Of a DNA stretch of 64,000 nucleotides, positions 1-9,480 are shown piece by piece (position 1 is the stretch's first letter; every line of letters starts with the position of its first letter). This DNA comes from Setoptus koraiensis (taxonomy: Eukaryota > Arthropoda). A model generated the notes under the pieces. The model did not search any database. It was not told where the DNA came from and was given only the letters and a program-made list of their open reading frames with translations. The stretch lies in contig CM106585.1 of NCBI GenBank assembly GCA_048013815.1, positions 3,348,001 through 3,412,000 on the forward strand. The letters are read 5' to 3'. Both the position numbers and the translations under genes were made by a program.

Positions 1-80
1 ACATTTTCGCCCTCCTGAGCTTGTGGTCCTAGTTGAACAACTGGTGCATCCTCTGTTTTCTTTCCCTTTCTTGGAGCCAT
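1..80 (-). CDS. RpS14: 40S ribosomal protein uS11 (RPS14), N-terminal part
   Basis: The minus strand reads from an ATG at 80 down to the window edge and gives 26 complete codons beginning MAPRKGKKTEDAPVV and continuing QLGPQAQEGENV. This matches the N-terminus of animal RPS14 (MAPRKGK..., then a GPQ..EGE block), a small-subunit protein that binds 18S rRNA near the mRNA exit. The gene continues off the left edge, so the RNA-binding core is not visible. No intron is seen within the visible part. The identification rests on a short but characteristic N-terminus. The start is chosen because it gives the exact family N-terminus. Confidence 0.88.
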   Translation of the reverse strand, partial: MAPRKGKKTEDAPVVQLGPQAQEGEN

Positions 81-2560
81 TATTCCAAAGTTTTGATGGA
101 GATTGAATTATCTTGTGTTGCCAATACAATTTTATCAATTGTAATTAAATTATTTAATAGAAGAAGTATGTATTGTATGCAATAATACAAGTCGATTGGG
201 TTCACCACTCGATCTATCTATCTCACTCTAGCCAGCATTCGCTCACTCAAATGCAGGGTGGTTCATGAAACAAGGCAAGCAACGAACACATTGTGCAGCA
301 CACGAGCACAGAACATGCAACCGTGCACCCGGTGCAGTTGATCGCTGCAGGATGGGCGCGCACCTCTCAACTAAGCAGATTCGAGCTGACTCTAGCCGTG
401 CTCACTCTTTACTGGTGCACACCCTGTGCCTGCACCGACTCCACAATGAATTGTCGAAGCCGGTTTTGATACAATAGTACACTGAACTAAGTTGATTGTG
501 ACACCTTGTACGCCGATACACCACAGCAGTGTGCTCCATACAGTGAGTGTGTGCGGCAATCGGTTCTTCCGTCTGTCTCATTCCAATACCGTAATGACCA
601 TACTGCGTTCACGAGAAAGCGCACTATTTAAATATTTTTTTGCAGGCTGCAGGAACTCGATTTTTCCCTAACTGCAGGACTCCATGACAGAATCTGTAGC
701 TTCGCACCAAGTTTCTGCCGTACAATGTATCACTATCCAAATTATCTCTTCGAAGTTTGCAAGGGGACAATCCGACAAAAAAAAACTTTGTGGGTCCGTT
801 CAGCGAAGTTGTTTTCAGTCTCTACTCTCATGGATGTTACTCTTCGCCCTAATTGAGAGTTCATGCAGAATAAATTATCATGACAGATGGGTCGCTGGGG
901 TGCTAAAACAAAAAGCCCGACTGGTATGCATGATCGGTAGCGATGGTTTGCATACAGGTCTAACCAGACTCGACTGGTCGACCCGGTTCACTTTCCATTA
1001 ATCATTCAGGCGGTTGCACTCAACAGATTTGCAGGCGTTGAACGGCATGCAAGGCCTATTGATTAGGAGCTTCTATTTGTAAGATCGGAACTATGTATGT
1101 GAGCGTTTATTCTATATATGTGTGGCACTGACTGTAAGGGTTACTATGGGCAAATTTCAAGAGACCTTCACCCATAAGCAATAAAACAGCAACAAAATGT
1201 GCAACCACTACCTCTTTGCACTCTGTTTACTTAAGATATACAAGCAAACAGAGTAAACGTCTGAGACCGATGACTATCGGTGTCTTCGATCTCACACAGC
1301 TAAATTGATAGAGTTAACGTTGGAAAGTCAATACACATATTGGACGTGATATAGATGTTGTAAATTCATAGGCACGATACGACCAGAATATTTCACAACC
1401 GAGCTTGGCGATATAACGTGACACTGTTGCAATCTCATTCTGGGACACATAAGGTATGTATGTACCTCGATAGTAGAACGTGATTATGAAGATTGCAAGT
1501 GTTTCGAAAGTGAATCCACCAGTGAAAAAGTTTCGTGCCACAAAATCTACTTAAAGTTCCACCAGGAGCGCTGACGGCGAGTTGCAAATGCACAAGCAAG
1601 CCAGGAGTGTTCCATTAGAGATTTACGGTTTTTTTTCTCTAATTGATACCTTTTTGGTGCATCGCGCTTTGGGCATACACGCGATTCTCGCCACGAGAGG
1701 TGCGCTGCTTGTTGCTTGATTCATCATCCTGCAAACAGTCAGTACATCGTGTAGTAATCATTTAGATACATTGAGAGATGCAATGCTAACCACTTACATA
1801 ATAAAAGTTATGTATTGCATGCGAAAATCCATTTAGCGCCGCCCTGGCGGATTTTATTCGCACTGAATGTGTCAGCATTAGAAAAAGCGCACACAGCGAA
1901 ACTGTGACAGTATGTGGGTACAGAAAGAACAATCTAATTGTGTTTACTACGATTCAATGACAGCCCTAGCTATCTCTGTGTGTGTAGAGAGAATGTATGT
2001 GCCCTAAATGGTGCATGTTTTATTTGCATCATGAATTCTACCCACTGTTTGTAACATGCTGTGCAAAGAAGATCATGCGCTTGCGCAAAATGGGAGTTTG
2101 TGCATTTGCCCAAAGCCGCACCTTAGAAACGGAGCATTGCTTCAACTGTAACTTGAACGCTATTGTTGTTGATGTCACCGTACCACTGATGAAAATTGTA
2201 ATAAATACTCCCAATTTTTGCAATCTTAACCATTGTTCGAATACGTGTGACGAATGTTGTAATGTTGACGCAATGCTAACCATGATCAATCAAAACAAAG
2301 GAAGAAGGAAAAAAAATTATTCAGTCTACGCATCTCGCATCACCATGAATTGAGTTTTTACATGTGCTGACAAACTGTGCGTTTGCGGCCTTCTCATGCG
2401 AAATCGACAAACTTTGCGCGCTTTCGTTGCACAGGGTGTTTTATTTTGATGTGGGCACTATTAAGTGTGTGTGTCTGTTTGTGGATGTATGTGTGTATGC
2501 TTGTGTGTGGGTATCACAGGGTATTTGTCTAAGGGAGTGAAATAGTCAACAATAGTGTAT
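81..2560. other. Intergenic region between divergent RPS14 and Rab10
   Basis: About 2.5 kb without a convincing gene. Short open frames exist (for example 1997-2353 plus and 1314-1541 minus), but they show no domain, signal peptide or family resemblance. The stretch must hold the promoters of the divergent RPS14 and Rab10 genes. I see no clear TATA box for either. A short GT-rich run lies at about 2466-2510. Confidence 0.6.
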
Positions 2561-2644
2561 TACTGATTGTAAATATTGCCTTGGAATGAGGTGGTTTCTC
2601 CCTCTTTATTATTACATTATAATCAGACCCAACAATTAAGAACC

Positions 2645-3265
2645 ATGGCAAAGAAAACATATGACCTACTATTTAAATTATTGCTCATCGGTGATTCGGG
2701 CGTCGGGAAGACCTCGATATTGTTTCGATTCTCAGACGATGCCTTCACACCAACATTTATATCCACCATCGGCATTGATTTCAAAATTAAAACAATAGAA
2801 TTAAGAGGCAAAAGAATCAAGCTTCAGATTTGGGACACCGCGGGACAAGAGAGATTTCACACAATCACAACCTCTTATTACAGAGGCGCCATGGGAATCA
2901 TGCTTGTTTATGATATTACAAATGCCAAGTCTTTTGACAATATTCAAAAATGGCTGAGAAATATAGATGAGCATGCCAATGAGGATGTTGAGAAAATGAT
3001 AGTTGGTAATAAGTGTGACATGGAGGATCGTCGTATTATAACTAAAGAAAAGGGTGAGGCTATAGCCAGAGAACATGGTATTAGATTTATGGAAACATCC
3101 GCTAGTTCCAATATTAATGTTGAGAGGGCATTCATGGAGTTAGCTAAGGCCATATTAGACAATCAGACGGCCGATCAAGAAAGACAGGACAGTCAGGACA
3201 GAGTGAACATAGCCCGTTCCGAGCATCAAAAAAGTACTCTTACTAGTAGGTGTTGTAGTATGTGA
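2645..3265 (+). CDS. Rab10: Rab10 small GTPase
   Basis: The 206-aa protein begins [23 protein letters not shown] and is nearly superimposable on vertebrate Rab10, which controls exocytic, basolateral and dendritic membrane traffic. Visible motifs are the P-loop GDSGVGKT (about residues 16-23), switch I with [17 protein letters not shown] (switch II), NKCD for guanine specificity, and a prenylatable C-terminus RCCSM. The usual G5 SAK is SAS here. An in-frame ATG lies 69 bp upstream at 2576, but the ATG at 2645 sits in a good Kozak context (AACCATGG) and gives the family N-terminus. The gene has no intron in this window, whereas most animal Rab10 genes are split. TOM22 follows on the same strand about 350 bp downstream. 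Confidence 0.97.
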   Translation: MAKKTYDLLFKLLLIGDSGVGKTSILFRFSDDAFTPTFISTIGIDFKIKTIELRGKRIKLQIWDTAGQERFHTITTSYYRGAMGIMLVYDITNAKSFDNIQKWLRNIDEHANEDVEKMIVGNKCDMEDRRIITKEKGEAIAREHGIRFMETSASSNINVERAFMELAKAILDNQTADQERQDSQDRVNIARSEHQKSTLTSRCCSM

Positions 3266-3318
3266 ATTATATATATATAAATAATTATTTAACAATATGT
3301 ATATATCTATATACAATG

Positions 3319-3324
3319 AATAAA
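3319..3324 (+). terminator. Poly(A) signal of Rab10
   Basis: AATAAA about 54 bp after the Rab10 stop codon, in AT-rich sequence, at the expected spacing for 3'-end cleavage. Confidence 0.7.
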
Positions 3325-3611
3325 AGCTAAACATACGAAAAAAATTAAACATCACTCCACGATCATTGGAGAGAGGAGGATTTTTACCCTGATGGAGCTA
3401 GAATCAGTCACATTAGTTCATATCACTGTTACATCATTTTTCTTTGAATCTAGCGCGCTCCTCAGCTTCGCACAATGAATTTCTGTGGTAGGTCCATGTG
3501 CGTTTTCGAACCATTGTTGTTCAATCGAATCATCGTTTTAAAAAGAGACACTCTCGTTCCTGTCCAATTGTAACATTTAAATCGATATTTGATTTACCAT
3601 ATATCGGAGTC

Positions 3612-3887
3612 ATGGAACGATCTAATGATGACACATTCGAGGAAGAAACCGTCATGGAAAGGATCATGGGTCTGAGGGAAATGTTTCCAGATCCCGTAAG
3701 AAATCTAGTCGGAACGATTCCCGGCCTCACAAAGAAAATTTTCTCTTCAACAAGGTTTATTGTATGGACTCTGTGTAGCACAGCCACAATTGCTGTATTG
3801 CCCATATCTTTTGAAATAGAGAGAGCTGAATATGAACGGCAACAGAAAAACCAAGAGAGAAACCTGATTTTTGGACCAGAAAGTTGA
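3612..3887 (+). CDS. Tom22: Mitochondrial import receptor TOM22-like protein
   Basis: This 91-aa protein matches the animal TOM22 core. An acidic N-terminus (DDTFEEE) is followed by ETVMERIMGLREMFPDPVR, then a single membrane segment at about residues 48-67 (FIVWTLCSTATIAVLP). A short Gln-rich intermembrane tail ends NLIFGPES, comparable to human TOM22 QILLGPN. TOM22 is the central receptor of the outer-membrane TOM complex and is tail-anchored. The open frame extends upstream to an ATG at 3498, but that extension (RFKKRHSRSC...) does not fit the acidic family N-terminus, so 3612 is preferred. The protein is shorter than human TOM22 (142 aa) at both ends. Confidence 0.86.
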   Translation: MERSNDDTFEEETVMERIMGLREMFPDPVRNLVGTIPGLTKKIFSSTRFIVWTLCSTATIAVLPISFEIERAEYERQQKNQERNLIFGPES

Positions 3888-3915
3888 TCACTATACAAAT
3901 AACCAGCCACTGCTT

Positions 3916-3921
3916 AATAAA
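3916..3921 (+). terminator. Poly(A) signal of TOM22
   Basis: AATAAA about 29 bp after the TOM22 stop codon on the same strand. Confidence 0.65.
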
Positions 3922-4266
3922 ATGCTGACTGTCAGCAAATTGCGTTAGCCAAAGTTCATTCTAGCTCGGGGTCATTGAAGCAACCAGTAGCGTCGGATTT
4001 CTGAAAAGAATTTGCATGGTAATCTTCTTTATAAGATGTATTACCAATATTTTTCATCATTTGTTTTCCTTTCAAATCGAGCGCCAAAAAATGCGTGCAC
4101 TTTTCATTGTTGTACCATCGATGCAGTACCAATTATTTACATGTAAAACGTCTTTTTAGTACCCATTTTTTATTTCTTCTTCGTTTGCACTCATCTGGTG
4201 AAATAAATCCACTCCATCCGATTTTAGTGAATTCAATCCTATCTCTATTCACTAACAAGCTGTAAG

Positions 4267-5127
4267 ATGGTGGTTGCTTCGGAAATTCAGGAACGGGACG
4301 AAGCTACAGTTAAAGATGCTCGTTCCAAGCTATCGGACGTGCTAGCAAACATAAGGAGCGGAAAAATAGAAGAGGAGTACGACTACGATGAAGGCGACGA
4401 CAACGATCAAGATTTCCATTCTCCTCCTCAAAAGAGGAGACACACAGCAAATTATGTTGCCATGTCGGGTATCCAGAGACGTACAAGGTCCACAGAGGAA
4501 TCCGCGGCTAGTAAATCATTCAGTGTTGCCCCTGTATCAACTCCTCAAACCACCGCTGCCAAGCCATCTACATTTGTACTAAAATTATTTGATCGAACCG
4601 TTGATCTTGCTCAGTTTAGCCACGCAGATGCCAATGAAGACGCCCCCTTATATCCCGTCTGTAGAGCATGGGTTCACAGTCAACAAGCTAACCAAGACAC
4701 ACGAACGTCCAGGAATAAGCTATTGATTTATCCTCCCAATCAGGATAGTAGCCAAGATGCTAGTGGCGTTCACACAATCTATCGTTTGCCTAAACCGATG
4801 GACAATAAAACCGTTCTTCGCTTGTTGAATGTAGAGGAACCGACAGACACAGATGTTGAGCAAATCAATCTCAAGATACCTCAATCAGTGCGGAATTGGA
4901 AATGCGACCCTAAAGTTCGTGAGAACATAGACAAAGTTATAGACTCTAGACCAAGTAGCAATTGGTCCCATGAAGAGCGCCTGGAGGAAAATTGTCGAAG
5001 ATGGAGGCAGGTTCGTGATGAATGGCAAGCTGCTGCGAAATTAAATGAGAGTCGATACGCCAAATGCTCCAATATATTAAGGGATATATATTTGACAAAT
5101 ACTGTAAAACAAACGGATATGCAGTAG
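4267..5127 (+). CDS. Lin37: LIN37, MuvB/DREAM complex subunit
   Basis: The 286-aa protein carries the LIN37 signature FVLKLFDRTVDLAQF (about residues 102-116), closely followed by APLYPVCRAWVHS. The human protein has YVIKLFDRSVDLAQF and TPLYPICRAWM. An N-terminal helix ARSKLSDVLANI matches human ARSQLDAVL, and the C-terminus has the RRWRQVRDEWQ...RYAKCSNILRDIY helix seen in the family. LIN37 is a scaffold subunit of MuvB in the DREAM complex, which represses cell-cycle genes. The middle is acidic and probably disordered. The start is the first ATG (context AAGATGG). There are no introns. The stop lies 9 bp from that of convergent MCAT. Confidence 0.92.
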   Translation: MVVASEIQERDEATVKDARSKLSDVLANIRSGKIEEEYDYDEGDDNDQDFHSPPQKRRHTANYVAMSGIQRRTRSTEESAASKSFSVAPVSTPQTTAAKPSTFVLKLFDRTVDLAQFSHADANEDAPLYPVCRAWVHSQQANQDTRTSRNKLLIYPPNQDSSQDASGVHTIYRLPKPMDNKTVLRLLNVEEPTDTDVEQINLKIPQSVRNWKCDPKVRENIDKVIDSRPSSNWSHEERLEENCRRWRQVRDEWQAAAKLNESRYAKCSNILRDIYLTNTVKQTDMQ

Positions 5128-5132
5128 GTTAA

Positions 5133-5138
5133 TTTATT
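5133..5138 (-). terminator. Poly(A) signal of MCAT overlapping its stop codon
   Basis: On the minus strand the stop TAA is embedded in ATAATAAATT, so AATAAA begins inside the stop codon. Cleavage 10-30 nt further would fall in the last codons of convergent LIN37. Confidence 0.6.
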
Positions 5139-6216
5139 ATGATTCCACAGCGTAAGCCAACTTCTTAGCTTTGAGGTTGATCATACCCAGTATTGTAATC
5201 ATTTGATTGCCGGGACCACAGGAAAATGTTATCGGACAGGTTTCCTCCTTGTATTTATCATATATTTTATGAATAATCCTCTCCCACATAACACACCTAG
5301 ATACTTGCAGTTCCAAGGCATTTCTTATATGATTTGCATTCAAATAAACTTGTGCATCAACATTTGAGTATACATCCACTTTAGGGGTCTTGATGTCTAA
5401 CTTTTCCAGTGCATTCGCGAGGACAGGACGGCATGGCCTCATTAGTTGACTATGGAAAGCTCCCGATACAGGCAGTCGTTTGCAACGCTTTATACCGAAA
5501 TTCCTAGCGTTTTTTTCAATAAACTCCAATGCAGTCTGATGACCAGCAATCACTTTACAATGGGGAAATAGATCATTAGCGATAGAGCAGACTGATTCAA
5601 ATGTACTCATACCAGTTCTGATGCAAAACTCTTGAGCAGCTTTGCAAGCAAATCCAACCTTTGCATTTGGCTCATAGAAAACAGTCATCATACCACCTGG
5701 TTGCCTTTCACTAGCCTCTTGCATGGTCTCAGATCTTATCTTTATGAATCTTAGAGCATCGACAAAACTGATAGAACCAGCTGTCACTAAGGCAGCCAGT
5801 TCGCCAAGACTGAAACCAGCCATAGCTATACAATTACCAACAGTATCGGGGTTTAGTTGTGACAATTTTTCTACAGCGGCGAGTGATGAAACAAAGACTG
5901 CAGCCTGGCAGTGAATTGTTTTATTTAGTTCATGGTCTGGGCCTTTTTGACAAAGATCGAGTATGTTGTAACCCAGAATTGAGTTGGCATGTTCAAAGAG
6001 TAATCTGGCGTTAGGACAATTTTCTATGACTTCGTTGCTGACCATTCCAACATATTGAGAGCCCTGTCCGGGGAAGAGCAAGACAGTTTGTCGATCTGAC
6101 TCAGCTGTAGACGGGACTTGAGGAGGTTGCTGTTCATTTGTAGATAGTGGTCTGATTGAGCCTCTTCTGATATTGTGCTTGAAGTACTGTCCAAGGGCTG
6201 CCCTGATCCTGATCAT
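5137..6216 (-). CDS. Mcat: Malonyl-CoA:ACP transacylase, mitochondrial
   Basis: The 359-aa enzyme transfers malonyl groups from CoA to acyl carrier protein in mitochondrial type II fatty acid synthesis, the pathway that supplies octanoate for lipoylation. Family features are the FPGQGSQ motif (residues 48-54), the nucleophile elbow GFSLGE with Ser136, the carboxylate-binding Arg161 in IRSETMQEA, the catalytic His255 in SGAFHSQLM, and a C-terminal GPGNQ. The first roughly 40 residues are Arg-rich and lack acidic residues until about 28 (MIRIRAALGQYFKHNIRRGS), a typical mitochondrial presequence. Animal MCAT also has Phe rather than His in GFS(L/V)G. Length is normal and no intron is present. 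The gene converges with LIN37. Confidence 0.96.
   Translation of the reverse strand: MIRIRAALGQYFKHNIRRGSIRPLSTNEQQPPQVPSTAESDRQTVLLFPGQGSQYVGMVSNEVIENCPNARLLFEHANSILGYNILDLCQKGPDHELNKTIHCQAAVFVSSLAAVEKLSQLNPDTVGNCIAMAGFSLGELAALVTAGSISFVDALRFIKIRSETMQEASERQPGGMMTVFYEPNAKVGFACKAAQEFCIRTGMSTFESVCSIANDLFPHCKVIAGHQTALEFIEKNARNFGIKRCKRLPVSGAFHSQLMRPCRPVLANALEKLDIKTPKVDVYSNVDAQVYLNANHIRNALELQVSRCVMWERIIHKIYDKYKEETCPITFSCGPGNQMITILGMINLKAKKLAYAVES
5343..5348 (+). terminator. Possible LIN37 poly(A) signal inside antisense MCAT
   Basis: This is the first plus-strand AATAAA I find downstream of the LIN37 stop. It lies 216 bp away, within MCAT coding sequence. If used, the two mature mRNAs overlap tail to tail. 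Confidence 0.35.
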
Positions 6217-7430
6217 GGTGTCTCAATAATAATAATAGTATTGCTGACGTCGATATCGGAACAATTTCTCCACTGATAAATATAAAAACGAAGCCTCCGT
6301 TACGAAGAGATAGATTCATAAGTTGCGCCTGAAAATATTCGACTACATTTGCTGCTTATGATTTGTAGCACCACGCTGTCGAAACAATAATAAAATCAGC
6401 ACCACGTGCGAATGACTTTTTCTTAGAAGTCAGTTTTTATGATGCAAAAGAATTTCCCGGACCATTGGTGAACAGAGTCAGTACTGATTCCACCGAAAAC
6501 ATCAAATTACTAGTTTTTCTGTCATAGAAACCGAAAAATAGGCTACGTCTACATTCTTCCAACTACATGTCGAAGAAGATCATCTCTATTCGAACAGTTT
6601 TACATTTCGGATCCAACAGAGAAGTGATCTAAAATGATATGAATATCCAAACCCGACTGACCGGAACGGAAAAAACCGGAGAATGTTAGTTTGAGTTGAC
6701 AAAAACCGATTTTGTATGCTTTTGATCAGCAATTCCGTTCTTCCTACTAATCACTGATTTTAATTAGCATGCCTGAGTTTTGCCGAAAATCCAAAAAGAA
6801 TTTACACCACTCATGGCCACCATGGTTTGATCCTCAATAACTATCGAATCTAATGTGCTAATCATTTGATTTTCGTTCTAGTTTGTCCCTATGTTTTTTG
6901 AAGTAGTCTTCGATTCCCTTCGCTTTGTCTTGTTGCTAATCGCATGTGCATTTCAATTCCTGGCCGATGTCTTCGAATTGGTCAGCAACATCAAAGCTCT
7001 TTAGCTCTAATGGCGGATATACGCTTTAAGGTAAAGCATATTTTGGAAGAGGTATAACCACTTATGCGCCTCGGCAATATCTGATGTTTCTAAGCCAGTG
7101 CCTGAATCTTGAGCTGATACATTCTCTTAGACCAATTTTCGGACACTTTGATCATTTTCCACAACATCAAAGCTCTTTTTGAGAGCCTCGTCCGATTGTT
7201 CCGCTTGCCCTAGTTCTGTTTCGAGGTTTCCTTTGGTGGTCTGACCCAGCACATGGCCGTTGTGGTATAGTGGAAGGAACGCTCGCCCCCAGCGATAAGA
7301 TTATCGGGCCAATAAGTGATCGCGAAAGAAGTCTTTTTGCCACAGGACCATGAAGAAGGTCATTCCAATTGAGAAGGGTCCACAGACAAAGTGATCGAGA
7401 TCCACAAAGAAAAAAAATTGTCGATACTGA
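6217..7430. other. Intergenic, no gene seen
   Basis: About 1.2 kb upstream of MCAT and before the secreted-protein array. I see no coding frame with family resemblance and no repeat shared with the rest of the window. It should contain the MCAT promoter near 6217-6300. Confidence 0.55.
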
Positions 7431-7437
7431 GCCCGGT

Positions 7438-7842
7438 GACGCGGAATCATTTCAGTTTCGAAGAACAGTTCGTTGAAATGTTTCGCGCGGCAATTTTCGA
7501 CCTTTTTGTGCATCACTGGAAAAAAAACTATTATAAAACTTGTAAATGATAATAGACTTTATTATTTCTCCGCCAGAATAGATATTTTTAGAATGAAAAT
7601 TTCCAGAAATCTTCGGAACTCACGTTCACCAGATGACAATATCGCAAAGAAAAATAGACCCTCGCTAAATGGCTATTCAGAGCGAGTAATTGAAATCTGG
7701 TACAAATATTGGTGACACTTCACTCAAGACAACCAGTAACAATATCTTAAAGATATTGTTTAATTGAGAGAAGGTAAACAGTTAAACGAATTGAATCGAA
7801 TTGTTAGCTTTAAACAATTCTTAGATACAAATTCAGATCAGG
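7438..7842 (+). promoter_or_regulatory. 5' flank of secreted-protein gene, copy 1
   Basis: This block starts near TTTCAGTTTCGAAGAACAG and runs to the start codon of copy 1. It is homologous to the flanks of copy 2 (9086-9480) and copy 3 (11459-11685), sharing the segments GAAATGTTTC(A/G)CGCGGCAATTT and GTGCATCACTGG. The TATA position reads TACAAAT (7701-7707), where copy 2 has TATAAAT. Confidence 0.6.
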
Positions 7843-8874
7843 ATGTCAGCGCAGCAAATACTATTCTTTTTATTGATTGTCGGTGTCATTGGTTGTTTCG
7901 GGGCTCATTCTCAAGAACCATGGTTGTCATCGAGAGTTAGTTGCCAAGAAGGAATAGAATCTCTCAACTCGGTGACGGATTTCGTGAAATTCGTACAAGA
8001 GATGGAAAAAACGCCGGAACTAGATGGCCCACAGAAAACCGAACTCATCAACGACTGTTTGAACAGCTTCGACGGCGTGGAAGATGTGAGAGCTCTGTAC
8101 GAAATAGTTGAAAGTATGCCAAGGTTACATTCCGTGTGCGAAAAGAATTTTGTCAACGGATTGGTCGAATTCGAAAAACGCATCACTGGCTATAAAACTA
8201 AACCGGTGGAGACCAAAAAAGATCATGGATTGCGTCAATTTACTTCATTGCTATTCGGTCAGGTTATTCTAACCTGCAAAAGAAATCTAGAAGCAAAACT
8301 AGAGCAAGCAGAACAATCAGACGAGGCGCTCAAAAAGAGCTTCGATGTCGTGGAAAATGATCAAAGTGTGCGAAAATTGGTCGAAGAGAATGTGTCCGCC
8401 TCAGAGTTAGAGGTTGATTTACCAGAAAATCTTATTGCAGCGAGCGCTTTGCAGTCTAGACGTCATCACGAGGCAGGCAGCGTCATCCTTCAGGTGAATA
8501 CCAAAAAAGAGGCCAAACAGTTAGAGAATCTCAAGCGATCTTGCCAGTTGATCGATAGTTATGCGCAAAACGCAATCTATCCTATTGTGACCCTAGCTCA
8601 CTACGGTTTCAGAGCTGGAGACGACGGCGATGTTACAAATAACAAATTGAAGAGTAGCCCCAGAGTCAAGCACTGGCTCAAGACCATTCAATATTGCCAA
8701 GGCGCAGAATTAGTGGTACCTATTCCGTTGGAAGCTGTACCTGAAGAGTTACTTTTTCCATCAAAGCCAAAAAACTTTGATATGACTGACGAATTCGAAG
8801 ACATAAGCAGGGATCTTAAATGCACATACAAATCGCCAGAACAAAAAGATTACATCAAATTTGAAGGTTACTGA
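7843..8874 (+). CDS. Unrecognised secreted protein, copy 1
   Basis: The 343-aa protein starts with a clear signal peptide (MSAQQILFFLLIVGVIGCFGA, probable cleavage near residues 20-23). The mature part is charged and mostly predicted helical by composition, with seven Cys spread along the chain, one possible N-glycosylation site (NVS in EENVSASELE) and no membrane anchor. I do not recognise the family. It is 1,638 bp upstream of a paralogue (363 aa) in the same orientation. Residues about 133-203 are identical in the two proteins, while the flanks are clearly divergent. The tail is shorter than in copy 2 (KSPEQKDYIKFEGY). There are no introns. It looks like a lineage-specific secreted or salivary/gut protein, but no function can be assigned. 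Confidence 0.88.
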   Translation: MSAQQILFFLLIVGVIGCFGAHSQEPWLSSRVSCQEGIESLNSVTDFVKFVQEMEKTPELDGPQKTELINDCLNSFDGVEDVRALYEIVESMPRLHSVCEKNFVNGLVEFEKRITGYKTKPVETKKDHGLRQFTSLLFGQVILTCKRNLEAKLEQAEQSDEALKKSFDVVENDQSVRKLVEENVSASELEVDLPENLIAASALQSRRHHEAGSVILQVNTKKEAKQLENLKRSCQLIDSYAQNAIYPIVTLAHYGFRAGDDGDVTNNKLKSSPRVKHWLKTIQYCQGAELVVPIPLEAVPEELLFPSKPKNFDMTDEFEDISRDLKCTYKSPEQKDYIKFEGY

Positions 8875-9026
8875 TTGAACCATGATGATAATGAGTTGCG
8901 TAAATTCTGATTTGACTCTTCGGCAGAAAGTGAAGAAACTCGACATTTCCTTCCTGCGGTTGAGTGTTTGGCCGAAAATTGCAGTAGATATGAAGGGTGT
9001 CGAAGGAATTTTAAGTTTAGAACAGC

Positions 9027-9032
9027 AATAAA
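9027..9032 (+). terminator. Poly(A) signal of secreted-protein copy 1
   Basis: AATAAA about 150 bp after the copy 1 stop codon. The same relative position is kept in copy 2. Confidence 0.6.
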
Positions 9033-9085
9033 GATGCGCTCTCTGCATAAATTCATTTACTTGTCAGCTAGACAGGGGGTACTCG

Positions 9086-9480
9086 ACGCGAAAGCATTTC
9101 AGTTTCGAAAAACAACTCGCTGAAATGTTTCACGCGGCAATTTCCAACCTTTCTGTGCATCACTGGCGAAAAAACTTTCCTAAAAAAAGAATTTTTAAAT
9201 GTTATTCCAACCAGAATAAATATTTTTAGAATGAAAATCTCCAGAAATATTTGGAATGTTGCATGTCTTGTTCACCAGATGACAATATCGCAATGAAAAA
9301 TAGGCCCTCTCTATGTGACTATTCAGAGCGAGCATTCGAAATCTTGTATAAATATTGGCGGCACTCGACTAAAAATTACCAGTACTAATATACATTCCAA
9401 AGATATTGTTTAAATGAGAGTAGATAAAACGAATTGCATTGAGTTGTTAGCTTTAGACAATTCTTAAATACAAATTCAGT
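9086..9480 (+). promoter_or_regulatory. 5' flank and core promoter of secreted-protein copy 2
   Basis: This is the duplicate of the 7438-7842 flank. A TATA box TATAAAT lies at 9347-9353. An initiator-like ACCAGTACT follows about 30 bp later (near 9379), leaving a 5' leader of about 100 nt. Confidence 0.6.

Noticed and set aside
1997-2353. 118-codon open frame with several Cys
   Set aside because: No signal peptide, domain or spacing of a known Cys-rich family, and the opposite strand is open as well.
2576-2644. In-frame upstream ATG of Rab10
   Set aside because: The 23-residue extension is not found in Rab10, and the later ATG has a much better context and gives the family N-terminus.
7255-7330. 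tRNA-like start (TGGTATAGTGG resembles an A box)
   Set aside because: No B box (GGTTCRA) or acceptor-stem pairing follows at tRNA distance, so no tRNA gene is supported.
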